From assembly GCA_964293815.1 (NCBI GenBank), contig CAXYYC010000005.1:1-64000 (forward strand): 64,000 nucleotides of DNA, in the 5' to 3' direction. The position numbers were made by a program, and so were the translations under genes. Below, in pieces: positions 1 through 8,626 of this stretch (positions within the stretch are counted from its first letter, which is position 1; each line of letters starts with the position of its first letter). The notes beneath the pieces are model-generated. The model was not told the DNA's origin, made no database searches, and saw only the letters and a program-made list of their open reading frames with translations. This DNA is from CTSOIL-112 sp964293815. Lineage in GTDB: Bacteria > Pseudomonadota > Gammaproteobacteria > Burkholderiales > Burkholderiaceae.

Positions 1-325
1 AAGCAGCGCTTACAACGGTGATTATAAACCTACTGGGAAATGAATACTGGCTGGAACATGTTATAATTGCTCCGTATTGTTTACATGATTATAAACCTAC
101 TGGGAAATGAATACTGGCTGGAACAAGATGGGCTCAAGCCTGTGGGCAGCAATCATTATAAACCTACTGGGAAATGAATACTGGCTGGAACTTGCGTAAT
201 GGAATCTTGCGTACGCGATTCATTATAAACCTACTGGGAAATGAGTACTGGCTGGAACCGCATACTGCCCGGTGTTGGCTCGGATAAGATTATAAACCCA
301 CTGGAAAATGTGTACCCGCAAACCA
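1..325 (-). CRISPR. CRISPR array end, type II-C-like repeat (5 repeats, 4 full spacers)
   Basis: Four near-identical 37-bp repeats start at 21, 88, 155 and 222. They begin ATTATAAACC and end GGCTGGAAC on the plus strand; the fourth has one A-to-G change. A fifth, degenerate repeat starts at 289. The period is exactly 67 bp, giving four spacers of 30 bp (58-87, 125-154, 192-221, 259-288). Bases 1-20 are the end of a further spacer, so the array continues to the left. Read on the minus strand the repeat runs GTT...TATAAT, like the type II-C repeats I recall from Neisseria, which end in a -10-like hexamer and drive transcription from each repeat. The strand is assigned on that analogy. The degenerate repeat suggests the leader-distal end. 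No cas gene or tracrRNA is visible in the window. Confidence 0.95.
289..325 (-). repeat. Degenerate terminal CRISPR repeat
   Basis: This is the last repeat of the array. Its first 22 plus-strand bases match the consensus at all but two positions, while the remaining 15 are largely lost. The preserved half contains ATTATA, the complement of the TATAAT that could act as a -10 element reading leftward. Decay of the terminal repeat is normal at the leader-distal end. Retention of the promoter half is the noteworthy part. Confidence 0.8.
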
Positions 326-348
326 TCTCACAAACCTCCATTCACAGA

Positions 349-354
349 TATAAT
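349..354 (+). promoter_or_regulatory. Candidate -10 element for mfd
   Basis: A perfect TATAAT lies 44 bp upstream of the mfd start, between the array and the gene. The region 17 bp further upstream (TCTCAC) is a poor -35 match, so this is a moderate promoter call. Confidence 0.4.
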
Positions 355-397
355 GCTACCTCTTGATTTCAAACGGTCGTACCAGTCAAAGTAATCC

Positions 398-3300
398 ATG
401 ATTTCCTCTCAAATCGTTCCACACCTCAAACCCACCCACCGCTTCTCTACCCCGATGCCTTTTGGTTCGGCGGATGCGTTGTTTCTCGGGCAATTGGGAC
501 ATTTATTGTGCGCGCAGCGCCCGCATACGTTGGTGGTGTTTTGCGCGGATGCGCAGGATGTGAGCCGTTTGCAAGCCGAGTTGAGGTATTTCGCACCGAG
601 CCTGCGCGTATTGCAGTTACCTGACTGGGAAACTTTACCTTACGATCAGTTTTCGCCGCATCATGATTTGGTGTCCGAGCGTTTGCAGACTTTGTATGCA
701 TTGACCCAAAAGCAGGTGGATGTGTTGTTGGTGCCGGTGAGTACGGCGTTGTATCGTTTGTCGCCACCGTCGTTTTTATTGGGGCGCACGTTTTCATTTA
801 AACAAAATGATCGTTTGGATGTGAATGCATTACGCGAGCAACTGGTGAATGCCGGTTATTCGGCGGTGAGCCAAGTGGTTGCGCCGGGGGAATTTGCGCT
901 GCGCGGTGGTTTGGTTGATTTATTCCCAATGGGCGCGGTGCTGCCGTTTCGTGTGGATTTGTTTGACGATACGATTGAGTCGATTAAGACTTTTGATGTG
1001 GATACACAGCGCACTGTGTATCCTGTGCCTTCGGTGCAGTTATTGCCCGGACGCGAGTATCCGACCGATGAGCTGGCGCGTGGGGCTTTTCGCAATGCGT
1101 GGCGTGCGCATTTTGAAGGCGATCCGACCAAGCACGCAATTTATCGCGACATTGCCAATGGTGTGTTTAATGCGGGGATTGAGTATTATTTGCCGCTGTT
1201 TTTTGAGCAGACGGCGACTTTATTTGATTATTTGCAAACCGATTCAACCGTGGTATTACACGGCGATGTGGCGCAGGCGATTGAGCAATTTTGGCGTGAT
1301 ACACAGACGCGCTATGATTTTTTGAAAGGCGATATTGTCACGCCGGTTTTGCCACCTGAATTGTTATTTCAACGTGAATCCGCGTGGTTCGAGGCGATGA
1401 AACCGTTTGCTCAATTGGCGCTGCGCAAAACCGATCATGAGGCACAAAAATCCCCAACATTCGCCCAACACATCCGCGCTGTTCCCGATGTGCGGGTGTC
1501 CATCACAACGCAGGATAATCAGCCTTTTGCACGTTTACAAAGCGTGTTGCGAGAAAACACTCAGGCGAACATCCATACGATCATTGTTGCAGAAAGTCTG
1601 GGGCGACAAACCACATTGAGCGACACACTCACGCGGCAACAAATCACGACACACACGCTGACCGATTGGGCGCAGATCGCTACTCTAAATGACTGCGGGC
1701 AGCTCTACATCAGCCACGCGCCGATTGAGCGCGGCTTTGTCATTCGCGATTTCCCCGACCTACCGAATCTGTGTCTGATTACCGAAACCGAGCTGTACGC
1801 CAGCAGTACCGCGACACGTCGCAGCGCCCGACGCAATGAGAAAACCTCGAACGTCGACATGATGATCGCCTCGCTGTCGGAACTGCGCGAGGGTGATCCT
1901 GTTGTCCACGTTGAGCACGGTATCGGGCGTTATCATGGTTTGATCAATATGGATTTGGGCGACGGCCTGACCGAATTTTTACACCTATCCTACGCCGATG
2001 ACACCGCGCTGTATGTCCCCGTGTCGCAGTTATCCGTCATCTCGCGCTACGCTGGAACGGATCCCGAACACGCGCCACTGCACAAACTCGGCACGGATCG
2101 TTGGAGCAAAACCCGCAAAAAAGCCGCCGAGCAAATTCGCGATACCGCCGCCGAACTGCTCAATCTCTACGCGCGCCGTGCGATGCGTCAAGGGCATGCC
2201 TTCCCGCTTGATTTAGCCGATTATGAAGTATTTGCCAACGACTTTGGTTTTGAAACCACGCCTGACCAAGCCAGCGCCATCGCCGCCGTGACCCATGATT
2301 TACTGGATGCCAAGCCTATGGATCGGCTGGTCTGCGGCGACGTGGGCTTTGGCAAAACCGAAGTCGCACTGCGCGCCGCATTCATCGCCGCGATGGGGGG
2401 AAAGCAAGTCGCCATCCTCGCGCCGACCACTTTGCTTGCCGAACAGCATTTCCAAACCTTCTCCGACCGGTTCTCAAAATGGCCGATCCGCATTGCCGAA
2501 GTCTCGCGTTTTGTGTCTGGCAAGAAAACCACCGAAGTGCTGGAAGGATTAGAAAAAGGCACGGTAGATATCGTCATCGGCACACACAAACTGCTCTCAC
2601 CGAGTGTCCAATTTGCGCGGCTCGGTTTGGTCATCATTGATGAAGAACACCGATTCGGCGTGCGTCAAAAAGAAGCGATGAAAAACCTACGCGCCGAAGT
2701 TGACATCCTCACCCTGACCGCCACGCCGATTCCGCGCACGATGGGCATGGCGATGGAAGGTGTGCGTGATCTGTCCGTCATCGCCACCGCGCCACAAAAA
2801 CGACTGGCGATCAAAACCTTTGTGCGTCGTGAAGAAAAATCCATCATCCGCGAAGCTGTTCTGCGCGAACTCAAGCGTGGCGGCCAAGTCTACTTCCTGC
2901 ACAACGAAGTCGCCACCATCGAAAACCGCCGTGAGATGCTCGAAGCACTGCTGCCCGAAGCCCGTATCGTCATTGCGCATGGACAAATGCACGAACGCGA
3001 TTTGGAGCGCGTGATGCGCGACTTTTACCACGGGCGTTCGAATATTTTGCTGTGCACGACCATCATCGAAACTGGTATTGACGTTCCGAATGCGAACACC
3101 ATCATCATGCACCGCGCGGATAAATTCGGACTGGCGCAACTGCACCAATTGCGCGGGCGCGTCGGGCGCAGCCATCACCAAGCCTATGCCTACCTGCTCG
3201 TGCATCACGAAGACGCACTGACCACGCAAGCGACGCGCCGATTGGAAGCCATCCAACAGATGGAAGAACTCGGCTCGGGCTTTTTCCTCGCCATGCAAGA

Positions 3301-3898
3301 CATGGAGATTCGCGGCGCAGGTGAAATTCTGGGCGAAAAGCAATCCGGCAACATCACCGAGATCGGTTTCAGCCTGTACAACGACATGCTCAACGCCGCC
3401 ATCAAAGCACTCAAACGCGGCAAAGAACCCGACCTGTCCGCACCGCTGGGCATCCCCCCCAAGATCAATCTCCACACCCCCGCCCTGCTGCCCGACGCGT
3501 ACTGCGGCAGCATGACCGAAGGCCTCAGCTTATACAAACGCCTGTCGGCCGCCGATAACGAAGCCACGCTCAACGACATTCAAGAAGAAATTATTGATCG
3601 CTTTGGCGAACTACCCACGCCCGCCAAAGCACTGATCGAAACCCACCGCCTGCGCCTGCGCGCGCAGCACATGAGCGTACTCAAAATGGACATCGCCGCG
3701 CATTCGGGTCAAATTCATTTTGCCAAAGATGCACCGATTGACGGACTATCATTGATTCAGCTGATTCAAAAAGACCGCAACGTCAAACTCAATGGTCAGG
3801 ATAAAATCAAATTGAGCTACGATATGCCCGAGTTGAATGATAGAATTTTGCGCATTCATGCCGTATTGGATCAACTCAAACGTACCCATACGGATTAA
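398..3898 (+). CDS. mfd: Transcription-repair coupling factor Mfd
   Basis: Mfd is a DNA translocase that removes RNA polymerase stalled at lesions and recruits UvrA to the transcribed strand. The 1166-residue product has the full family layout: a UvrB-like N-terminal region (PGEFALRGGLVDLFP near residue 161), the RNA-polymerase-interacting domain (GDPVVHVEHGIGRYHG near 498), then the RecG-like helicase core with Walker A GDVGFGKTE near 647 and the DEEH box near 747, and the C-terminal regulatory domain. Length is typical (about 1150). The ATG at 398 gives the expected N-terminus. It follows the CRISPR array by 72 bp and is probably transcribed from its own promoter. Confidence 0.97.
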   Translation: MISSQIVPHLKPTHRFSTPMPFGSADALFLGQLGHLLCAQRPHTLVVFCADAQDVSRLQAELRYFAPSLRVLQLPDWETLPYDQFSPHHDLVSERLQTLYALTQKQVDVLLVPVSTALYRLSPPSFLLGRTFSFKQNDRLDVNALREQLVNAGYSAVSQVVAPGEFALRGGLVDLFPMGAVLPFRVDLFDDTIESIKTFDVDTQRTVYPVPSVQLLPGREYPTDELARGAFRNAWRAHFEGDPTKHAIYRDIANGVFNAGIEYYLPLFFEQTATLFDYLQTDSTVVLHGDVAQAIEQFWRDTQTRYDFLKGDIVTPVLPPELLFQRESAWFEAMKPFAQLALRKTDHEAQKSPTFAQHIRAVPDVRVSITTQDNQPFARLQSVLRENTQANIHTIIVAESLGRQTTLSDTLTRQQITTHTLTDWAQIATLNDCGQLYISHAPIERGFVIRDFPDLPNLCLITETELYASSTATRRSARRNEKTSNVDMMIASLSELREGDPVVHVEHGIGRYHGLINMDLGDGLTEFLHLSYADDTALYVPVSQLSVISRYAGTDPEHAPLHKLGTDRWSKTRKKAAEQIRDTAAELLNLYARRAMRQGHAFPLDLADYEVFANDFGFETTPDQASAIAAVTHDLLDAKPMDRLVCGDVGFGKTEVALRAAFIAAMGGKQVAILAPTTLLAEQHFQTFSDRFSKWPIRIAEVSRFVSGKKTTEVLEGLEKGTVDIVIGTHKLLSPSVQFARLGLVIIDEEHRFGVRQKEAMKNLRAEVDILTLTATPIPRTMGMAMEGVRDLSVIATAPQKRLAIKTFVRREEKSIIREAVLRELKRGGQVYFLHNEVATIENRREMLEALLPEARIVIAHGQMHERDLERVMRDFYHGRSNILLCTTIIETGIDVPNANTIIMHRADKFGLAQLHQLRGRVGRSHHQAYAYLLVHHEDALTTQATRRLEAIQQMEELGSGFFLAMQDMEIRGAGEILGEKQSGNITEIGFSLYNDMLNAAIKALKRGKEPDLSAPLGIPPKINLHTPALLPDAYCGSMTEGLSLYKRLSAADNEATLNDIQEEIIDRFGELPTPAKALIETHRLRLRAQHMSVLKMDIAAHSGQIHFAKDAPIDGLSLIQLIQKDRNVKLNGQDKIKLSYDMPELNDRILRIHAVLDQLKRTHTD

Positions 3899-3951
3899 GT
3901 CGCGTGGGACAACCACGCTCATGGCGAAGAACCACACAAGAGGACAAACCC

Positions 3952-5664
3952 ATGCCTGCGCCAAATGATTACCAACCGCTGATCGATCGTCTGAACGCCA
4001 TTGTCGGTGCCAAATACCTCATCACCGACGCGGCGAAAACACACAAATACCGCACCGGCTTTCGCTTTGGCAGCGGCAATGCACTGGCGGTCGTCCTGCC
4101 CGCGAATGTGATCGAGCAATGGGAAGTGGTCAAAGCCTGCCATTTGGCCGATGTGATTGTCATTAGCCAAGCGGCCAACACCGGCTTGACTGGTGGCTCC
4201 ACGCCCGACGGCAATGACTATGATCGCCCCGTTGTCATCATCAACACCCTGCGCATTGACCGCATCAATCTCATCAACAGCGGCACGCAAGTCGTCTGTC
4301 ACGCCGGTGCAACGCTGTACCAACTCGAAACGCAGTTGGCACACATCGAACGTGAGCCACACTCGGTGATCGGTTCATCCTGTATCGGTGCCTCGGTGGT
4401 CGGTGGTGTGTGCAACAATTCCGGCGGCTCCTTGGTCAAACGCGGCCCGTCCTACACCGAGTTGGCGCTCTACGCGCGGGCGAATGAGCGCGGCGAACTC
4501 GAACTCATCAATCATCTGGGTATTTTTTTGGGGAATGACCCCGACAGCATCATCCGCAATCTGCACGAAGATCATTACGGCATCGATGAGATTGAAAACG
4601 ATGCGAGCAAACTCGCCTCGTCGCACGACTACGCGCAGATTGTCACGCAGATTGACGCCGACAGTCCGGCACGCTTTAACGCCAATCCAGCCAAATTGCG
4701 CGAGGCTTCGGGCAGTGCGGGCAAAGTCGTGGTGTTTGCCGTGCGCTTGGACACATTTGAAAAGGAGCGCAACACCCGTGTGTTTTACATCGGTAGCAAT
4801 GACACGCGCGAACTGAGCGACTTGCGTAAAAAACTCCTGACCGAGATGAGCGAGCTGCCACTCTCAGGCGAATACATCCACCGCGACGCTTACGCCTTGG
4901 CCGAAGCATACGGCAAGGACATGGTGTATATCATCGACCAATTGGGCACGCACCGCCTGCCCAAACTATTTGCACTCAAAGACCAGATTGACCGCTGGGC
5001 GCAAAAAACCAAAATCCTGCCGCAATTTTTAGCGGACAAACTATCGCAATGGTTCGCCCAATGTTTGCCCAAACAATTGCCCGACCGCATGGACGCATTT
5101 CACCAACAATACGAACACCACCTCATCGTCAAGACCGGCGGACGCGCGACCGATGAAGCGCGAGCGCTGTTCAACGCGTATTTTGCAGCGAGCAATCAAC
5201 GCAACGGTGCGTATTTTGAATGCGATGCGCAAGAAGCGGGCAAAGCCATGTTGCACCGTTTCGCCGTTGCTGGTGCGGCGGTGCGCTACCGCGCGATTCA
5301 TGCCGACTCGGTGGCGGATATCGTGGCGATTGACGTGGCATTGCGGCGCAACGATGAGGACTGGTTTGAACGGCTACCCGATGAGATTAACCAAGCCTGC
5401 ATACACAAACTCTACTACGGGCATTTCCTGTGTCATGTCTTTCATCAGGACTACATCATCAAAAAACCGTATGACCCGATGGACATTGAGCATCAAATTC
5501 TCAAAACTTTGGATGCTCGGCGCGCGCAATACCCCGCCGAGCACAATGTCGGCCATCTATACCATGCGAATGAAGATTTAGCGCGCCACTACCGTGCGCT
5601 GGATCCGACCAACAGCTTCAATCCGGGCATAGGCAAACTGAGCAAACGCAAGCATTGGCATTGA
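3952..5664 (+). CDS. dld: Quinone-dependent D-lactate dehydrogenase (FAD)
   Basis: This peripheral membrane flavoenzyme oxidises D-lactate to pyruvate and passes electrons to quinone. The product is 570 residues, almost the length of E. coli Dld. The N-terminal half is a PCMH-type FAD domain with the glycine-rich stretches NTGLTGGSTPDGNDYD and GSSCIGASVVGGVCNNSGGS. The C-terminal half matches the membrane-binding Dld domain and ends NPGIGKLSKR. An upstream in-frame ATG at 3904 exists, but the ATG at 3952 is preceded by AAGAGGA at a good distance and starts at the family position. It is 53 bp downstream of mfd and may be cotranscribed. Confidence 0.95.
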   Translation: MPAPNDYQPLIDRLNAIVGAKYLITDAAKTHKYRTGFRFGSGNALAVVLPANVIEQWEVVKACHLADVIVISQAANTGLTGGSTPDGNDYDRPVVIINTLRIDRINLINSGTQVVCHAGATLYQLETQLAHIEREPHSVIGSSCIGASVVGGVCNNSGGSLVKRGPSYTELALYARANERGELELINHLGIFLGNDPDSIIRNLHEDHYGIDEIENDASKLASSHDYAQIVTQIDADSPARFNANPAKLREASGSAGKVVVFAVRLDTFEKERNTRVFYIGSNDTRELSDLRKKLLTEMSELPLSGEYIHRDAYALAEAYGKDMVYIIDQLGTHRLPKLFALKDQIDRWAQKTKILPQFLADKLSQWFAQCLPKQLPDRMDAFHQQYEHHLIVKTGGRATDEARALFNAYFAASNQRNGAYFECDAQEAGKAMLHRFAVAGAAVRYRAIHADSVADIVAIDVALRRNDEDWFERLPDEINQACIHKLYYGHFLCHVFHQDYIIKKPYDPMDIEHQILKTLDARRAQYPAEHNVGHLYHANEDLARHYRALDPTNSFNPGIGKLSKRKHWH

Positions 5665-5776
5665 TGGTTTCATGATGCCTGTACCCCATCCAATCAAGCA
5701 GTGCGATTATTTCCTACACCTCAGCTCAGTACCACATATTTCATACGGGTACTAAGCCATTCGGCGTATTGAGCCA

Positions 5777-5802
5777 GCGTTATAAACTGAACTATATTAC
5801 GC
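5777..5802. promoter_or_regulatory. ModE-box-like palindrome upstream of modA
   Basis: GCGTTATA and TATTACGC are separated by 10 bp; the halves are complementary at 7 of 8 positions. The size, the ATA/TAT core and the CGTTATA half resemble E. coli ModE operators. It lies 38 bp before the modA start, and a modE gene ends the operon, so molybdate-dependent autoregulation is a reasonable inference. Confidence 0.6.
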
Positions 5803-5840
5803 ATATGGCGTATGAAGCCATCGATAACAGAGGAGGAATG

Positions 5841-6593
5841 ATGAAATTTTCAAAACATTTACTGACCGGGGTTGCATTGTTCGTGATGAGCCATTTGGCG
5901 ATTGCCGGTGAAATCACGGTATCGGCGGCGGCGAGTTTAACCAATGCGTTCAAGGACATCGCGCAGTCATTTGAAGCGCAAAACTCCGGAACTAAAGTTC
6001 GCCTGAACTTTGGCGCGTCCGGCGCCTTACTGCAACAAATTGAAAAAGGTGCGCCGGTGGATGTGTTCGCATCGGCCGATCAGGAAACGATGGATCAAGC
6101 AACTCAAAAAAATCTGATCGTTAGCGTGAGTCGTCGTGATTTTGCCCGCAATACTTTGGTTCTCATCGTACCGTCTGATAGTCGTCTTAAGTTACACAAT
6201 TTAGGTGATTTAACGCAAGCGGGTGTGACCAAAGTAGCCATCGGCAATCCCGCCAACGTGCCTGTGGGACGATATACCCGATCCGCATTAGAAACGGCAA
6301 ATCTGTGGGCTGCGGTCAATGCAAAAGCAATCAATACGCAAAATGTGCGTCAGTCGCTTGATTATGTCGCACGCGGCGAAGTTGAAGCCGGTTTTGTGTA
6401 TGCAACCGATGCAGCGATCATGCCGAATAAGGTGAAAGTGGCGTTTACTGTACCACTCAAACAATCCATTCATTATCCAATTGCCGTCGCCAGTGACAGT
6501 GGTAGCCGCAGTGAAGCACAGAGTTTCGTGAATTTTGTGCTGTCGCCAAATGGACAGGCTATTTTGAGCCGATATGGCTTTTCTAAACCGTGA
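5841..6593 (+). CDS. modA: Molybdate ABC transporter, periplasmic binding protein ModA
   Basis: ModA binds molybdate or tungstate in the periplasm and delivers it to ModBC. The product (250 residues) has a signal peptide with a likely cleavage after AIA, followed by EITVSAAASL, the characteristic ModA start. Further family segments are FGASGALLQQIEKGAPVDVFASAD and GEVEAGFVYATDA. AGGAGGA ends 3 bp before the ATG at 5841, and an adjacent ATG at 5838 is too close to it. A further in-frame ATG at 5769 would place the palindrome inside the gene and is unlikely. First gene of the mod operon. Confidence 0.95.
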   Translation: MKFSKHLLTGVALFVMSHLAIAGEITVSAAASLTNAFKDIAQSFEAQNSGTKVRLNFGASGALLQQIEKGAPVDVFASADQETMDQATQKNLIVSVSRRDFARNTLVLIVPSDSRLKLHNLGDLTQAGVTKVAIGNPANVPVGRYTRSALETANLWAAVNAKAINTQNVRQSLDYVARGEVEAGFVYATDAAIMPNKVKVAFTVPLKQSIHYPIAVASDSGSRSEAQSFVNFVLSPNGQAILSRYGFSKP

Positions 6594-6606
6594 TGCGTGA
6601 TTGAAT

Positions 6607-7286
6607 ATGTCGTCTATGGATGCGGTGTGGGTTGCTTTGGCTCTGTCACTCAAAGTGGCAGGGCTGGCAACACTGGTCACGATGGTGTTGGGTATCACTG
6701 TGGGATTTTTGCTGGCTCGAGCCAATATTCCGGGGCGAAATCTACTTGATACGATCTTGACGCTGCCCATGGTTTTGCCTCCGACGGTGCTGGGCTATTA
6801 TCTACTGGTGTTGCTCGGGCGGCGCAGCACGTTTGGTGCATGGTTGCTTGAAGAGTTCGGCATCAATCTGATCTTTACTTGGCAGGCGGCGGTGATTGCT
6901 GCTTCAGTGGTGTCTTTTCCTCTGGTGTTTAAACCGGCTCGTGCTGCATTTGAGTCGGTCGACGGACAGTGGAGCAGGCAGCTCGGACACTGGGTGCGAG
7001 CCAAATTGCGATATTTTTCAGAGTCACTTTGCCTTTGGCTTGGCGTGGTATTTTGGCGGGAATTTTACTGGCGTTCGCACGGGCGCTTGGCGAATTCGGC
7101 GCAACGCTGATGGTTGCAGGTAGTATTCCGGGTAAAACCCAAACGCTGTCTATCGCTGTGTATGAGGCGGTTCAGGCCGGTCAGGATGATGTGGCGAATA
7201 GGTTGGTTTACATCATTTCTGCCGTGTGCATCGTCGTGCTGCTGACGGCGGGTTATTTGGCGCCAGGTCGCGTTTCCAGACGTTAA
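6607..7286 (+). pseudogene. modB: Molybdate ABC transporter permease ModB, frameshifted
   Basis: ModB is the inner-membrane permease of the molybdate importer. Residues from 6607 match ModB through [16 protein letters not shown]. The normal continuation, [28 protein letters not shown], is found one frame back, from about 6969 to 7286. Restoring one G at CAG-TGG (near 6969) would give an intact protein of about 226 residues, the usual length. No slippery heptamer is apparent at the junction, so this is a one-base deletion or a sequencing error and not an obvious programmed frameshift. As read, frame 1 continues with unrelated sequence to a stop at 7110. The EAA-type loop ([15 protein letters not shown]) lies in the second frame. 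Confidence 0.9.
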
Positions 7287-7297
7287 TCGAGGCAATC

Positions 7298-7966
7298 ATG
7301 CTACTGGATCTGAATATTCAAAAAACCTTACGTGCGGGCAAGCGCAGCTTCACGCTGAATGTGCAATTGCAATCGAATAGTCAACGCATTGTGATTTACG
7401 GCGCATCCGGCGCGGGTAAAAGCCTAACGCTCAAGGCGATCGCAGGTTTGCTTAAACCTGAGCAAGGGTATATTCGTTTTAACGAACATACTTTTTTTGA
7501 CCCTGAGCAAAAGATCAATTTGCCACCGCAGGCGCGTCGCATGGGTTATTTGTTTCAAGATTACGCCTTGTTTCCACATCTGAACGTGCGGCAAAATATT
7601 GCATTTGGCTTGACACAACATTGGTGTAATCCAAGTCGTCGCAGGCGGCATGAGTCAGTGGAGTATTGGCTGAATTTGTTTGGCTTGCACTCCTTAGCAC
7701 ATCAAATGCCTGATGACATTTCCGGCGGTCAACGTCAGCGCACGGCGCTGGCTCGGGCGATTGTGGCGCAACCGCAAGCTTTGCTTTTGGATGAGCCGTT
7801 TGCAGCACTTGACCCTGATTTGCGCGTCATGATGCGGCGCGAATTGAGCGATTTGCAACAGCGTTTGCAGATTCCAACCATCATCATCACCCATGATGAG
7901 CAAGACGTTGAAGTGTTTGGCGATCATGTGTTTGAGCTACGTGATGGACAAGTACATCAGCGATAG
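7298..7966 (+). CDS. modC: Molybdate ABC transporter ATPase ModC, short form without Mop domain
   Basis: This is the ATPase subunit powering molybdate import. Walker A is GASGAGKS (about residue 35), the ABC signature is ISGGQRQRTALARA (about 141) and Walker B is ALLLDEPFAALD (about 160). At 222 residues it ends just after the nucleotide-binding domain, whereas E. coli ModC (about 350) carries an additional C-terminal Mop/TOBE domain. The ATG at 7298 follows GAGGCAATC and starts at the family position; an earlier in-frame ATG at 7226 lies inside modB. It is 11 bp from the end of modB. Confidence 0.93.
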   Translation: MLLDLNIQKTLRAGKRSFTLNVQLQSNSQRIVIYGASGAGKSLTLKAIAGLLKPEQGYIRFNEHTFFDPEQKINLPPQARRMGYLFQDYALFPHLNVRQNIAFGLTQHWCNPSRRRRHESVEYWLNLFGLHSLAHQMPDDISGGQRQRTALARAIVAQPQALLLDEPFAALDPDLRVMMRRELSDLQQRLQIPTIIITHDEQDVEVFGDHVFELRDGQVHQR

Positions 7967-8018
7967 CGGGAGCATGATAATGAACCAAAATCATGGGTAA
8001 CAAGCAAGTGAGGATAAA

Positions 8019-8594
8019 ATGTACACTCAGCTTCGTTCCTTGGACAATATAACGAGCGGTAAACCTGACTCACGATTTGAGTTCATGCTCTCACACAGCC
8101 TAATTGCTGTACTACGCGGCGCGCAAGAAGGTGATTTGCCGCTATTCGCATGGACGCTGGGCTTGTCTCAGCCACATTTACTCAAGCTGTTGTCTGAGCG
8201 ACTTCCCGAATTGGATGCACTGGAACCGATGATTGACACGCAATATGATGTGTTTCTCAAAAGTGTACCAACTGAATTCAATGAGCTATTTGATCTGCTG
8301 CGCAGTAAGCGCTCAAAATCCGTTTCTAAAAAAGATGGTGAATTGTTATCACGCATTATCACCGCAGCGTGCTTTGGTAATCGCAGATTATGGCAAGATA
8401 TGGGTTTGAGCAGCCGGGCTGAAATCAGCGAGCTAATTGCTACCGTTTTTCCACAACTGTATCAAAACAACAGCCATAATTTGAAGTGGAAACGATTCCT
8501 CTTTTCAGAATTGGCTCGGTCAAAAGGCGTAGCCGAACTACGCCCACCGGGTTGCCCTTATTGCGATCAATACCTGATATGCTTTCCAAAGTAA
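8019..8594 (+). CDS. NifQ-like protein, possible molybdenum-handling factor
   Basis: The 191-residue product resembles NifQ, an Fe-S protein that supplies molybdenum for FeMo-cofactor assembly. Diagnostic parts are RLWQDMGLSSRAEISELI, the LKWKRFLF stretch and the Cys-rich tail GCPYCDQYLICFP. NifQ normally has Cys-X4-Cys-X2-Cys-X5-Cys. Here the last three cysteines (179, 182, 188) are present and the first is Leu174. No nitrogenase genes are in the window. It sits between modC and modE with GAGGA before its ATG, so it is part of the molybdate operon. A role in storing or passing on molybdenum for another molybdoenzyme is inference. Confidence 0.78.
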   Translation: MYTQLRSLDNITSGKPDSRFEFMLSHSLIAVLRGAQEGDLPLFAWTLGLSQPHLLKLLSERLPELDALEPMIDTQYDVFLKSVPTEFNELFDLLRSKRSKSVSKKDGELLSRIITAACFGNRRLWQDMGLSSRAEISELIATVFPQLYQNNSHNLKWKRFLFSELARSKGVAELRPPGCPYCDQYLICFPK

Positions 8595-8626
8595 AGCCAC
8601 AATAAAAATCATAACGGGAGTGCAAT

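Noticed and set aside
1..400. cas genes or tracrRNA in the window
   Set aside because: No Cas-like frame and no anti-repeat visible; the array continues leftwards out of the window.
879..1325. 148-codon open frame overlapping mfd
   Set aside because: Same-strand shadow of mfd with no support of its own.
2687..3475. 262-codon open frame on the minus strand
   Set aside because: It lies wholly inside mfd, in the shadow of a conserved helicase region, and has no ribosome-binding site or recognisable motif.
6950..6990. Programmed frameshift in modB
   Set aside because: No slippery heptamer or stable downstream hairpin is visible at the junction; a lost base is simpler.
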